Of a stretch of 43,208 bases of DNA, positions 24,586 through 32,629 are shown piece after piece. Position numbers and translations under genes: made by a program. Position 1 is the first letter of the stretch, and each line of letters opens with the position of its first letter. Origin of the DNA: a bacterium (GTDB lineage: Bacteria; Pseudomonadota; Alphaproteobacteria; Ferrovibrionales; Ferrovibrionaceae); contig JALHMN010000018.1 of the NCBI GenBank assembly GCA_022844005.1, positions 1 to 43,208 on the forward strand, given 5' to 3'. The notes beneath the pieces were generated by a model. The model was not told where the DNA came from and did not search any database. It worked only from the letters and a program-made list of their open reading frames with translations.

Positions 24586-25185
24586 ATGAGCGCATTGCAA
24601 GCGAGGGCACCGGCGCCGGGCTTTCAGGCGCCGGTCGCCGATTCCCAGATCGCCTTTCGGGCTCTTCTGGGCGCACTTTCGTCCCCGGGACGGATGGAAG
24701 CGATTTCCGCCAGCCACGAGGCGCCCGCACCGATCGGGCCCGCGCTCGGCGCCGCCTGCCTGACGCTTCTGGATTACGATACGCCGGTCTGGCTCGATCC
24801 CGTTCTCGGGCCGGAGGTGATTGCCTGGATCGCCTTTCATACCGGCGCGCCCGTGGCCTTTGCGCCGGAGCGTTCCGCCTTCGCGGTCATACTGTCGCCG
24901 GGATCCATGCCGCCGATCGATAGTTTCGCTCTCGGCACCGACGAAGCGCCGGAAACGGGGACTACTCTCCTTGTCCAGGTCCCCGATCTTCGGGAAGGCC
25001 GCGGCCTGCACTGGTCCGGACCCGGAATCGCGGGCCGGCGGGCGGTCGGCATCGAAGGCATGACGCCGGGCTTCTGGGCCCGCCGGCATGGCATGGGCGA
25101 CCTCGCCCCACGGGGGATAGACGTCTTCTTTTTCGCCGGCAACCGCGTCGTGGGCTTGCCGCGCACCACGCGGGTGGAGGTCTGA
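24586..25185 (+). CDS. phnH: phosphonate C-P lyase system protein PhnH
   Basis: A 199-residue C-P lyase core subunit starting 1 bp after phnG, with GGGGAGA upstream of ATG 24586. The N-terminal DSQIAFRALLGALSSPGRM is the family's best block, followed by LTLLDYDTPVWLDP and the C-terminal RGIDVFFFAGNRVVGLPRTTRVEV. PhnH folds like a degenerate PLP-dependent transferase but has no cofactor; in the complex it binds PhnG. It is essential for phosphonate use in E. coli. Confidence 0.94.
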   Translation: MSALQARAPAPGFQAPVADSQIAFRALLGALSSPGRMEAISASHEAPAPIGPALGAACLTLLDYDTPVWLDPVLGPEVIAWIAFHTGAPVAFAPERSAFAVILSPGSMPPIDSFALGTDEAPETGTTLLVQVPDLREGRGLHWSGPGIAGRRAVGIEGMTPGFWARRHGMGDLAPRGIDVFFFAGNRVVGLPRTTRVEV

Positions 25186-25186
25186 C

Positions 25187-26260
25187 ATGTATGTTGCGAC
25201 CAAGGGCGGCGAAACCGCCATCGCCAACGCACACGCGCTCATGGCCGAAGATCGCCGAGGCGACCCGAAAGTGCAGGAGATCGGCGCCGAGCAGATCCGT
25301 GAACAGCTCAGCCTCGGGGTCGACCGGGTGATGGCCGAAGGCTCGCTCTATGATCCCGATCTCGCCGCATTGGCGCTCAAGCAGGCGCGCGGCGATCAGG
25401 TGGAGGCGATCTTCCTGCTGCGCGCCTATCGCACGACGCTGCCGCGCTTCGGCTACAGCGAGCCTGTGGATACGGCGGCCATGCACGTGCATCGGCGCAT
25501 TTCCGCCACCTTCAAGGATGTCCCCGGCGGGCAGATTCTCGGACCGACATTCGACTACACCCACCGGGTGATCGAACCCGTCACCGCAGCAGAGGAGGCG
25601 CCGCGATCTCCCGAGCCGCTGCCCTATCCCCTGCCACGCGTTGCGGGCGTTCTCGGGCGCGAAGGTCTGCTCGAGGACACGCCGACGGCGTGCGAAGAGG
25701 CGATCACCGATCTGACGCGCGAACCGCTGCGTTTTCCGGCCGATCGGGCCGCACGCCTGCAGGTTCTCGCCCGCGGTGACGAAGGCTTCCTGCTCGGCAT
25801 GGGGTATTCCACGCAGCGCGGCTACGGCCGCAGCCATCCCTTCGCCGGCGAAATCCGGATGGGTGACGTGGCGGTGGAGTTCGTGGCGCCGGAGCTGGGT
25901 TTCGCCATCGACCTGGGTGATATCACGCTCACCGAATGCGACATGGTAAACCAGTTCAAGGGCTCCAAAACCGAACCGCCGCAGTTCACCCGCGGCTACG
26001 GACTGGTGTTCGGCTTCGGCGAGCGGAAGGCGATGGCCATGGCACTCGTCGATCGTGCCATGCGGGCCGAGGAACTGGGCGAGGAGGTCACCGCGCCGGC
26101 CCAGGATATCGAGTTCGTGCTGTACCACGCCGACAATGTGGAGGCTTCCGGCTTCGTTCAGCACCTGAAGCTGCCGCACCATGTCGACTTCCAGTCGGAA
26201 CTGACCCTGATTCGGGCCATGCGCACCGAACAGGAAGCCCTGAAGGAGGCGGCGGAATGA
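25187..26260 (+). CDS. phnI: C-P lyase core protein PhnI (nucleosidase subunit)
   Basis: A 357-residue core subunit starting 1 bp after phnH. The N-terminus MYVATKGGETAIANAHALM is nearly invariant in PhnI. Later blocks include LRAYRTTLPRFGYSEPVDT and GYGRSHPFAGEIRMGDVAVE, then YGLVFGFGERKAMAMALVDRA. In E. coli PhnI with PhnG, H and L swaps the base of ATP for phosphonate, forming ribose-1-phosphonate triphosphate; PhnI alone is a purine nucleosidase. It overlaps phnJ by ATGA at 26257-26260. Confidence 0.95.
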   Translation: MYVATKGGETAIANAHALMAEDRRGDPKVQEIGAEQIREQLSLGVDRVMAEGSLYDPDLAALALKQARGDQVEAIFLLRAYRTTLPRFGYSEPVDTAAMHVHRRISATFKDVPGGQILGPTFDYTHRVIEPVTAAEEAPRSPEPLPYPLPRVAGVLGREGLLEDTPTACEEAITDLTREPLRFPADRAARLQVLARGDEGFLLGMGYSTQRGYGRSHPFAGEIRMGDVAVEFVAPELGFAIDLGDITLTECDMVNQFKGSKTEPPQFTRGYGLVFGFGERKAMAMALVDRAMRAEELGEEVTAPAQDIEFVLYHADNVEASGFVQHLKLPHHVDFQSELTLIRAMRTEQEALKEAAE

Positions 26261-27132
26261 ACGACGCCGCTTACAACTTCGGCTATCTGGACGAACAGAC
26301 CAAGCGGATGATCCGCCGCTCGATCCTGAAGGCGGTCGCGATTCCTGGCTATCAAGTGCCCTTCGGCAGCCGCGAGATGCCGCTGCCCTATGGCTGGGGC
26401 ACCGGCGGCATCCAGGTGACGGCGGCGATCATCGGCATCGGCGACGTGCTGAAGGTGATCGATCAGGGTGCCGACGACACCACCAACGCCGTCAGCATCC
26501 GCCGCTTCTTCAGTCGGATGTGCGGCATGGCCACGACCGAGAAAACGGCCGAGGCCAGCATCATCCAGACCCGCCACCGCATTCCGGAACGGCCGCTGAG
26601 CGAGGGGCAGATCCTCGTCTATCAGGTCCCGATCCCCGAGCCGCTGCGCTGGCTCGAGCCGCGGGAGTCGGAGACCCGCAAGATGCATGCGCTTCGCGAA
26701 TACGGCGTCATGCATGTGAAGCTTTATGAGGATATAGCGACGAAGGGGAAGGTCGCGACCGCCTACGACTATCCCGTCCTCGTCAATGGCCGTTACATCA
26801 TGCGCCCCTCGCCGATCCCGAAGTTCGATACGCCGAAGATGCACCGCAACGCGGCGCTGCAGCTGTTCGGGGCGGGTCGCGAGAAGCGGATCTACGCCGT
26901 GCCGCCCCATACCGATGTGGTGCCGCTCGATTTCGAGGATCATCCCTTCGCGGTGGAAACCTGGGACAGGCCTTGCGCGCTCTGCGGCGCGGGCAACACC
27001 TTCCTGGACGAGATTGTCGTGAACGATCGCGGCGGGCGTCTTTTCGTCTGCTCGGATACGGACTACTGCAACGAGCGGCAGGAGGCCGGGCATCGCGGCG
27101 ACGGCGGCGCCGGGCTGGAGGCCGCCGAATGA
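26257..27132 (+). CDS. phnJ: alpha-D-ribose 1-methylphosphonate 5-phosphate C-P lyase PhnJ
   Basis: The radical SAM enzyme that cuts the carbon-phosphorus bond, releasing an alkane (methane from methylphosphonate) and 5-phosphoribosyl 1,2-cyclic phosphate. It has 291 residues. The four essential cysteines lie in the exact Cx2Cx21Cx5C spacing: C240, C243 and C265 for the 4Fe-4S cluster, and C271 as the presumed thiyl radical. The N-terminal IPGYQVPFGSREMPLPYGWGTGG holds the glycine (G31, equivalent to E. coli G32) that carries the radical. All catalytic residues are present, so the enzyme should be active. It overlaps phnI and phnK by 4 bp each. Confidence 0.96.
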   Translation: MNDAAYNFGYLDEQTKRMIRRSILKAVAIPGYQVPFGSREMPLPYGWGTGGIQVTAAIIGIGDVLKVIDQGADDTTNAVSIRRFFSRMCGMATTEKTAEASIIQTRHRIPERPLSEGQILVYQVPIPEPLRWLEPRESETRKMHALREYGVMHVKLYEDIATKGKVATAYDYPVLVNGRYIMRPSPIPKFDTPKMHRNAALQLFGAGREKRIYAVPPHTDVVPLDFEDHPFAVETWDRPCALCGAGNTFLDEIVVNDRGGRLFVCSDTDYCNERQEAGHRGDGGAGLEAAE

Positions 27133-27905
27133 CCGATGCGCCCATCCTTCGTGTCGATGGCCTCGGCAAGGCCTATGGCCGCCGCATTGCCTGCCGCGAC
27201 ATTTGCTTCGATCTCTGGCCCGGCGAGGTTCTGGCCGTTGTCGGCGAGTCCGGTTCGGGGAAGACGACGCTGCTGAACTGCCTGGGCGGCCTCATCGCCG
27301 CCGATGCCGGCACTGTTCGCTATACCCGCCGCGGCGGCGGCGAGATCGACCTGGCCACCGCGGGCGAGGCGGAGCGCCGCGCCATCCTCAGGGCCGAATG
27401 GGGCTTCGTGCGCCAGAACCCGCGCGACGGCTTGCGCTTCGGCGTCAGCGCCGGCGCCAATGTCGGCGAGCCGCTGATGGCGATCGGCAGCCGGCATTTC
27501 GGCAAGATCCGCTCGACCGCGTCGGAATGGCTGGAAGCTGTAGAGATTGACGCGCATCGCATCGACGACCTGCCGTCGGGCTTTTCGGGTGGCATGCAAC
27601 AGCGCCTGCAGATCGCCCGCAACCTGGTGACGCACCCGTCGATCGTGCTGATGGACGAGCCGACCGGTGGCCTCGATGTGTCGGTGCAGGCGAAGCTGCT
27701 CGACCTGATCCGCCGCCTGGTGCGCGAGAACGGCGTGTCGGCCATCGTCGTCACCCATGACCTCGGCGTCGCCCGGCTGCTGGCCGACCGCATGCTGGTG
27801 ATGAAGGAGGGCGAAGTGGTGGAAAGCGGCCTGACCGACCAGCTGCTGGACGATCCGCAGGCCGCCTATACACAGCTTCTCGTCTCTTCCGTGCTGACGG
27901 TGTGA
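27129..27905 (+). CDS. phnK: phosphonate C-P lyase system ATP-binding protein PhnK
   Basis: An ABC-type ATPase of 258 residues, ATG 27129 overlapping phnJ by ATGA. Motifs: Walker A GESGSGKT, Q-loop FVRQNPRDGL, signature FSGGMQQRLQIARNL, Walker B VLMDEPTGGLDVS and H-loop VVTHDLG. The sequence resembles DppD-like ATPases, as expected for PhnK, and the position after phnJ is diagnostic. PhnK docks on PhnJ in the core complex and, as shown for E. coli, forms a dimer whose ATP cycle opens the active site; it is not a transporter. Confidence 0.94.
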   Translation: MTDAPILRVDGLGKAYGRRIACRDICFDLWPGEVLAVVGESGSGKTTLLNCLGGLIAADAGTVRYTRRGGGEIDLATAGEAERRAILRAEWGFVRQNPRDGLRFGVSAGANVGEPLMAIGSRHFGKIRSTASEWLEAVEIDAHRIDDLPSGFSGGMQQRLQIARNLVTHPSIVLMDEPTGGLDVSVQAKLLDLIRRLVRENGVSAIVVTHDLGVARLLADRMLVMKEGEVVESGLTDQLLDDPQAAYTQLLVSSVLTV

Positions 27906-27909
27906 TCCG

Positions 27910-28608
27910 ATGGAACCGATGATCCGCATCGAGGCGCTGGCCAAGACCTTCACGCTGCACCTGCGCGGCGGCATCGCGCTCCGCGTGCTGGAAGGCTTCT
28001 CGCTGGATGTCGCCGCCGGGGAGTGCGTTGTGCTGCGCGCGCCTTCCGGCACGGGCAAGAGCACCATCCTGCGCTGTGTCGCCGGCAACTACCGGATCGA
28101 GGGCGGCCGGGTGCTGATCCGTCACGACCGGGCGCTAGTCGATATCGGATCGACCAGCCCGCGCGAGCTGATCGCGGTGCGCCGGCACACGATCGGCCAT
28201 GTCAGCCAGTTCCTGCGCGTCATCCCGCGCGTCTCAGCCCTCGATATCGTAGCCGAGCCGCTGATCGACCGCGAAATGCACGTCGAAGCGGCCAGGACCA
28301 AGGCCGGCTCGATGCTGGCCCGGCTGGGGATAGCGGAGCGCATGTGGACCCTCCCGCCGGCCACCTTCTCGGGCGGCGAGCAGCAGCGCATCAACATTGC
28401 CCGCGTGCTGGTGGCGGATTATCCCGTCCTGCTGCTGGACGAGCCGACCGCCTCGCTCGATGACGCCAACCGGCGGATCGTGCTGGATCTGATCGTCGAA
28501 GCGCGCCGTGCGGGCGCCGCGGTCCTGGCCGTCCTGCACGATGCGGAAGACCGCGCGGCGATCGCGACGCGGATCGTGGATGTTGCCCCGATGGAGGTTG
28601 CCGCCTGA
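27910..28608 (+). CDS. phnL: phosphonate C-P lyase system protein PhnL (ABC-type ATPase)
   Basis: A second ABC-type ATPase, 232 residues, starting 4 bp after phnK. Motifs: Walker A APSGTGKST, Q-loop HVSQFLRVIPRVSALDIVAEP (a PhnL hallmark), signature FSGGEQQRINIARVL and Walker B LLLLDEPTASLDDANR. It binds the PhnK dimer in the E. coli complex and is needed for formation of the ribosyl phosphonate. The first segment IRIEALAKTFTLHLRGGIALRVLEGFSLDV is also typical. It overlaps phnM by one base (TGATG). Confidence 0.94.
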   Translation: MEPMIRIEALAKTFTLHLRGGIALRVLEGFSLDVAAGECVVLRAPSGTGKSTILRCVAGNYRIEGGRVLIRHDRALVDIGSTSPRELIAVRRHTIGHVSQFLRVIPRVSALDIVAEPLIDREMHVEAARTKAGSMLARLGIAERMWTLPPATFSGGEQQRINIARVLVADYPVLLLDEPTASLDDANRRIVLDLIVEARRAGAAVLAVLHDAEDRAAIATRIVDVAPMEVAA

Positions 28609-29750
28609 TGGCCGAGCAGGTTCTGGACAATACCCGCCTGGTGCTGGCGGCGGAGGTGGTCGACGGCCATGTTGCCCTGGCGGGTGGTGCGATTGCTGCC
28701 GTGGGATCGGGGCGCAGTAGCGCGCCCGGCCGGGTCGATCTGGAGGGCGACTACCTGCTGCCCGGCCTGGTCGAACTGCATACCGACAATCTCGAGAACC
28801 ACGTCCAGCCGCGGCCGGGCGTCGACTGGCCGATGCTCTCGGCTGCCATGGATCATGACGCCCGCATCGCCGCCGCCGGCATCACCACCGTGCTCGATGC
28901 GATCTCGGTCGGGTCCATCCGCGACAACGGCATCCGGGTCGAACGGATGAAGGAGATGATCAAGGGCGTAGCCCTTGCCAACCGCCAGGGCATGCTGCGC
29001 GCCGACCACCTCCTGCACCTGCGCTGCGAGGTCAGCACGCCCGACCTGATCCAGCAGTTCGGCGAATTCGTCGACACGCCGGCGCTCCGCCTCGTCTCGG
29101 TCATGGACCACACCCCCGGACAGCGGCAGTTCGTCAACCTCGCCAAGCATTTCGAGTACTACAAGGGCAAGTTCGGCATGAGCGATGCCGAGATCGCCGA
29201 CTATCACGTGCAGAAGAAGATCCAGCAGGAGCGCTGGTCGGCGCCGAACCGCACCGCGCTCGTCCAGATCTGCCGCGACCGCCACCTGCCGCTCGCCAGC
29301 CACGACGACGCGACCGAGGCCCATGTGTCCGAGGCCGTCGGTGACGGCATCGTCATCGCGGAATTCCCGACCACGGTGGAAGCGGCTGCGCTGTCGCATG
29401 GCCATGGCCTGCGCGTGCTGATGGGCGGGCCGAACCTGGTGCGCGGCCATTCGCATTCCGGCAATGTCTCGGCGCTGGAACTGGCGCGGCGCGGACATCT
29501 CGACATCATTTCCTCCGACTATGTGCCCTCCAGCCTGCTGACCTCGGTCTTCCGCCTGGCCGAAGGCGAGCTCGGCATCGACCTTCCAGCCGCGGTGGCG
29601 ATGGCCAGCAAGACACCGGCCGAGGCCGTCGACCTTGCCGATCGCGGAGAGATCACCGGAGGCCGCCGGGCCGACCTGTTGCAGGTGCGTGTGGTGGAAG
29701 GCGTGCCGGTGGTGCGTGCCGTCTGGCGCGAGGGGCGCCGCGTCGCCTGA
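28608..29750 (+). CDS. phnM: alpha-D-ribose 1-methylphosphonate 5-triphosphate diphosphatase PhnM
   Basis: An amidohydrolase-fold metalloenzyme of 380 residues that removes pyrophosphate from the ribosyl phosphonate triphosphate, making the substrate of PhnJ. Metal-binding and family motifs are LPGLVELHTDNLENHVQPRPGV near residue 50 and VMDHTPGQRQF, then LPLASHDDATEAHV and GGPNLVRGHSHSGNVSA. The C-terminal GGRRADLLQVRV is also typical. It is the last recognisable C-P lyase gene of the unit. No phnN (ribose 1,5-bisphosphokinase) or phnP follows, which is common but leaves the end of the pathway to other loci. Confidence 0.95.
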   Translation: MAEQVLDNTRLVLAAEVVDGHVALAGGAIAAVGSGRSSAPGRVDLEGDYLLPGLVELHTDNLENHVQPRPGVDWPMLSAAMDHDARIAAAGITTVLDAISVGSIRDNGIRVERMKEMIKGVALANRQGMLRADHLLHLRCEVSTPDLIQQFGEFVDTPALRLVSVMDHTPGQRQFVNLAKHFEYYKGKFGMSDAEIADYHVQKKIQQERWSAPNRTALVQICRDRHLPLASHDDATEAHVSEAVGDGIVIAEFPTTVEAAALSHGHGLRVLMGGPNLVRGHSHSGNVSALELARRGHLDIISSDYVPSSLLTSVFRLAEGELGIDLPAAVAMASKTPAEAVDLADRGEITGGRRADLLQVRVVEGVPVVRAVWREGRRVA

Positions 29751-29795
29751 CATCGGCCGCTTGACCGTGCCCCGTAAACGGCGATAGCGTCGCGT

Positions 29796-29863
29796 CGCTG
29801 CTGTAGGGCGCATCGGCTGAGAGCCGGAGGGGCAATGCCCGCCTACGATCGTCAACAGTAGTG
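29796..29863 (+). ncRNA. possible structured RNA leader before the VOC gene
   Basis: Between phnM and the next gene the DNA can fold into a multi-branched structure. An outer helix pairs 29796-29804 with 29855-29863 (nine pairs, two of them G-U). Inside it AGG-(G)-CG at 29805-29810 can pair with CGCCT at 29840-29844. Two hairpins are enclosed: CGGCT-GAG-AGCCG (29814-29826) and GGGC-AAT-GCCC (29830-29840). The outer helix ends five bases before the next start codon, which has no Shine-Dalgarno sequence. It contains GGCTGAGAG and AATGCCCGC, which recall pieces of the TPP riboswitch, but the middle of that motif is missing. I do not recognise a known family; it may be a chance fold. Confidence 0.3.
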
Positions 29864-29868
29864 CGCCC

Positions 29869-30510
29869 ATGCCCAATCTCGAAAATCTGAAGAAGCAGGC
29901 GAAGCTTTATCTGCGCTGGCATCGCGACGGCTACTACCCCGTCGCGGCTCAGATCAGATTGTTCCTGCCGCGCTTCCAGCGTTTGAGCGACGCAGAGATC
30001 CTCCGTCAGCCGTTCAAGCTGAGCGACGCGCAGGAGCTGGTCGCAAGGAAAGCGGGATTTGTGACCTGGGCTGCGCTGAAGCAGGGACTCAAACCGATGA
30101 CCACCTCTACGCCCGCGACAACTCCGACCGCCACCATGATGACGGCCGAACCGCAATTGTTCGTCGCCGATATCAGGCGCTCCTGCGATTTCTTCGTCGG
30201 CAAGCTTGGCTTCCGGATCGCCTTCACCTATGGCGAGCCGCCCTTCTACGCCCAGGTGTTTCGCGACGGCGCCAGGCTGAACCTGCGATGCGTCGACGGA
30301 CCCGTCTTCGAGGCGGGCTTCCGGAAGAGGGTGGAGGACGCGCTGTCGGCCAGCATCACGGTGGACGACGTGAAGCCGCTGTTTCTGGAATTCCAGACGG
30401 CCGGAGCGGACTTCCATCAGGTCCTGAGAACCGAACCCTGGGGTGCCCGCGCCTTCATCCTGCGCGATCCCGATGCCAACCTGATCCTCTTTGCCGGATC
30501 AGCCGGATGA
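29869..30510 (+). CDS. VOC-fold (glyoxalase/bleomycin-resistance) protein with N-terminal helical domain
   Basis: A 213-residue protein. Residues 1-75 form a mostly helical region (MPNLENLKKQAKLYLRWH then QIRLFLPRFQRLSDAEILRQ), a module often found in front of small resistance or ankyrin-like proteins; a linker rich in Thr and Pro follows (TTSTPATTPTATMM). Residues 88-210 form one VOC domain: LFVADIRRSCDFFVGKLGF, the central FRDGARLNLRCVD and the final FILRDPDANLILFAG. Such proteins bind toxic drugs, act as glyoxalases or isomerases, or (FosA type) inactivate the phosphonate fosfomycin. The position after phnM makes a link with phosphonates possible, but nothing in the sequence proves it. Confidence 0.8.
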   Translation: MPNLENLKKQAKLYLRWHRDGYYPVAAQIRLFLPRFQRLSDAEILRQPFKLSDAQELVARKAGFVTWAALKQGLKPMTTSTPATTPTATMMTAEPQLFVADIRRSCDFFVGKLGFRIAFTYGEPPFYAQVFRDGARLNLRCVDGPVFEAGFRKRVEDALSASITVDDVKPLFLEFQTAGADFHQVLRTEPWGARAFILRDPDANLILFAGSAG

Positions 30511-30519
30511 TGCGCCGGG

Positions 30520-31212
30520 TCAATCCGCAAGCGCGTAGCGGGCGCGGACCAGGAACGGCGCGCCCGCTTCCGGTTGTTCGAACAGCGTCAGCGCATCAAC
30601 GCTGAGAGGCTGTTCGGCAAAACGGCCGACATGAGGCGCAAGCGCCGCGGCGACGCGTTCCCGCTCGATGGCTTCCAGCCGGCAGCTCAGGGTGAAGTGC
30701 AGGCGGAACTCCTCCATTACGTAGGGATAGCCCCACTTCAGCAGGTATTCCTCCTGACGCCCCGAAAGACCGGCCTTGCGTCGCCGCGCCAGTTCTTCCG
30801 GCGGGGCCGGGGCGCGGAAACGATCGAAGGCGCGGACGCAATCGGCGGCAAGGTCGAGGATGCGCCGGTCCTCGCGTTCCGGCACCAGCGCCAGGAAGCC
30901 GCTGATCGCCCGCAGCACCAAAGGCGGTGCGTCGAACGCTGGCCGGCCGCGCGCGAAGGCGGCGAGGGACGCTTCCAGGCCTTCGATGCTCTCACCGCTC
31001 TTCAGCCGAAATGGTGGCTTCATGGTGCCGTGGAAACCATAACCCCGTGCATCGCCGGTGATTGCAAGCCAACGCTCCGGTGATATTCCGTCGAGCGAAG
31101 GGGAGGGGATAGTCTCGCCGGTCGCCGCATCGCGGCCGAGGAGCGCGGACCCGACCGCATGCAGCGCGGAGCCCGAAGCTGGGGCAAGATAGATTGCGAA
31201 TCGCCTGGACAT
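30520..31212 (-). CDS. DUF1045 family protein (2H phosphoesterase fold), phosphonate-linked
   Basis: A 230-residue protein of the DUF1045 family that accompanies many C-P lyase loci. The two catalytic H-x-T motifs of the 2H phosphoesterase superfamily are present: HGTMKPPF at residues 61-68 and HFTLSC at 172-177. The start MSRRFAIYLAPASGSALHAVGSALLGRD (split at residue 20) fits the family, and SGRQEEYLLKWGYPYVMEEFR is well conserved. Family members with this fold open 2',3'- or similar cyclic phosphates. Since PhnJ makes a 1,2-cyclic phosphate and no phnP is in the window, this enzyme may act on that intermediate (inference). It converges on the VOC gene with a 9-bp gap. Confidence 0.88.
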   Translation of the reverse strand: MSRRFAIYLAPASGSALHAVGSALLGRDAATGETIPSPSLDGISPERWLAITGDARGYGFHGTMKPPFRLKSGESIEGLEASLAAFARGRPAFDAPPLVLRAISGFLALVPEREDRRILDLAADCVRAFDRFRAPAPPEELARRRKAGLSGRQEEYLLKWGYPYVMEEFRLHFTLSCRLEAIERERVAAALAPHVGRFAEQPLSVDALTLFEQPEAGAPFLVRARYALAD

Positions 31213-31261
31213 GAAGAGATCCTAGAACGGTTTGGTGGCGGTTCGACGACGGGGAGGAAAC

Positions 31262-32629
31262 ATGCGCTTCGTACGGGCGGCGGTGATTGGCCTGGGTGCT
31301 GCCGTCGTGCCGCTCGATTTTGCCGTGAACGTCGCCTTTCCCGCCATCGTGGCCGATCTCGGCCTTCAGGTGGCGCAGATCCAATGGGTGGTTATCGCCT
31401 ATGTGCTGACCTATGGCGGATTGATGCTGGCTTGTGGCCGCCTTGGCGACATGGTCGGCCACGCGCTGGTGTTCCGCTGCGGCCTCGTCTGCAGCATCGC
31501 CGGTCTCGGCCTCTGTGCCCTGGCACCGTCCTTCGAGTGGCTGTTGCCCGCCCGTGGGTTGCAGGGCGTCGGCGCCGCCTTGGCGGGAAGCTGTGCGCCG
31601 GCGCTCATCACCGCGCTCTATCGCGAGGAAGAGCGTCCCCGCGCGCTTGGCCTCTATGGCGTATTCATCGCTATCGCGTCCGCCGCGGGCCCGCTCCTGG
31701 GCGGGCCGCTGATCGAATGGGCCGGTTGGCCCGCGGTCTTCTGGTTTCGCATACCGCTTGTGCTGCTGGCACTGGCGCTGTTCCGGGCCCCCGCCGCCCA
31801 GGGACCGCGTTCCAAGGATCAGGCCTTCGACCTCGCGGGCGCGGTGCTTTTCGCCGGGATGCTGATCGGCTTCCTGCTGATGCTGGACGGACTAAAGCGC
31901 GGCTCGGCGGCGCAGGCTGGACTATTGGGATTGACCGGCGCGACCCTGCTTGCCGCGTTCATCCGACGCGAAATCACCACGCCGGCACCGATCATCGACC
32001 TTCGTGCCTTTCGGAGCCTCGACTTCAGCCTCGTCAACCTCGGCTGTGCGCTGATCAATTTCGGCGGCTTCTTCCTGGTCCTGCTGGGACCGTTCTTCCT
32101 CAGCCGCCTGGCCGGTCTCTCCGGGCCTGCGATCGGCGTGCTCCTGGCGATCGGGCCGGCCGCGGGCATCGCCTCGGCTGCGCTGGCGGGCAGGATGATC
32201 GGAGGATGGCCCGCCTACCGCGTGGCATGGCTGGGGGCGGCAACGACCCTCTGCGGCATGGCGCCGATGGCCGCCTGGTCCGCTGGGACAGGCGTTCTGG
32301 TGATGGTGGTTTCCGTGGCGCTTCAGGGCGCTGGACTGGCGATGTTTCAGGTCGCCTACCTCGAGATCGTGAGCGCGGCGATGGGGCGGGCGGCGCGGGG
32401 CGTGGCCGGCAGCCTCGCCATGGTGACACGCATGATCGGCGTCGTAAGCGCGGCGGGTGTGCTGACGCTGGTATTCCAGGTTGCCGAAGCCGGCTCGCTT
32501 GCCGCCGGGGCGCCGGCGGGCGAGGCATTCATCGCGGCGTTTCGGCTGGCGGCCACCCTGGCAGCCGCCAGCATTGGCACCGTGGTGCTGCTGGGTGCAC
32601 TACGGTGGTGGGGGCTCAGCTCCCGATGA
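31262..32629 (+). CDS. MFS transporter, DHA2 (14-segment) drug-exporter type
   Basis: A 455-residue inner-membrane exporter. ATG 31262 has an excellent GGGGAGGAAAC ribosome site. Motif D1 in helix 1 (VPLDFAVNVAFPAIVADL) and the phrase IQWVVIAYVLTYGGLMLACGRLGDMVG match EmrB/QacA-type proteins. Motif C in helix 5 is IAIASAAGPLLGGPLIEWAGWPAVFW. The number of hydrophobic stretches is compatible with 14 segments. The substrate is unknown: multidrug or metabolite efflux is usual. It is divergent from DUF1045 (49 bp apart) and converges on the PhoX gene with a 14-bp overlap of coding ends. Confidence 0.87.
   Translation: MRFVRAAVIGLGAAVVPLDFAVNVAFPAIVADLGLQVAQIQWVVIAYVLTYGGLMLACGRLGDMVGHALVFRCGLVCSIAGLGLCALAPSFEWLLPARGLQGVGAALAGSCAPALITALYREEERPRALGLYGVFIAIASAAGPLLGGPLIEWAGWPAVFWFRIPLVLLALALFRAPAAQGPRSKDQAFDLAGAVLFAGMLIGFLLMLDGLKRGSAAQAGLLGLTGATLLAAFIRREITTPAPIIDLRAFRSLDFSLVNLGCALINFGGFFLVLLGPFFLSRLAGLSGPAIGVLLAIGPAAGIASAALAGRMIGGWPAYRVAWLGAATTLCGMAPMAAWSAGTGVLVMVVSVALQGAGLAMFQVAYLEIVSAAMGRAARGVAGSLAMVTRMIGVVSAAGVLTLVFQVAEAGSLAAGAPAGEAFIAAFRLAATLAAASIGTVVLLGALRWWGLSSR

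Noticed and set aside
29811-29850. TPP riboswitch, suggested by GGCTGAGAG and AATGCCCGC
   Set aside because: Only five bases separate the two parts, whereas a TPP riboswitch needs about 30 including the CCTGATC segment. The downstream gene has no link to thiamine.
28419-29876. A 485-codon minus-strand frame opposite phnM
   Set aside because: It is a shadow of phnM, whose metal-binding motifs and operon position are unambiguous.
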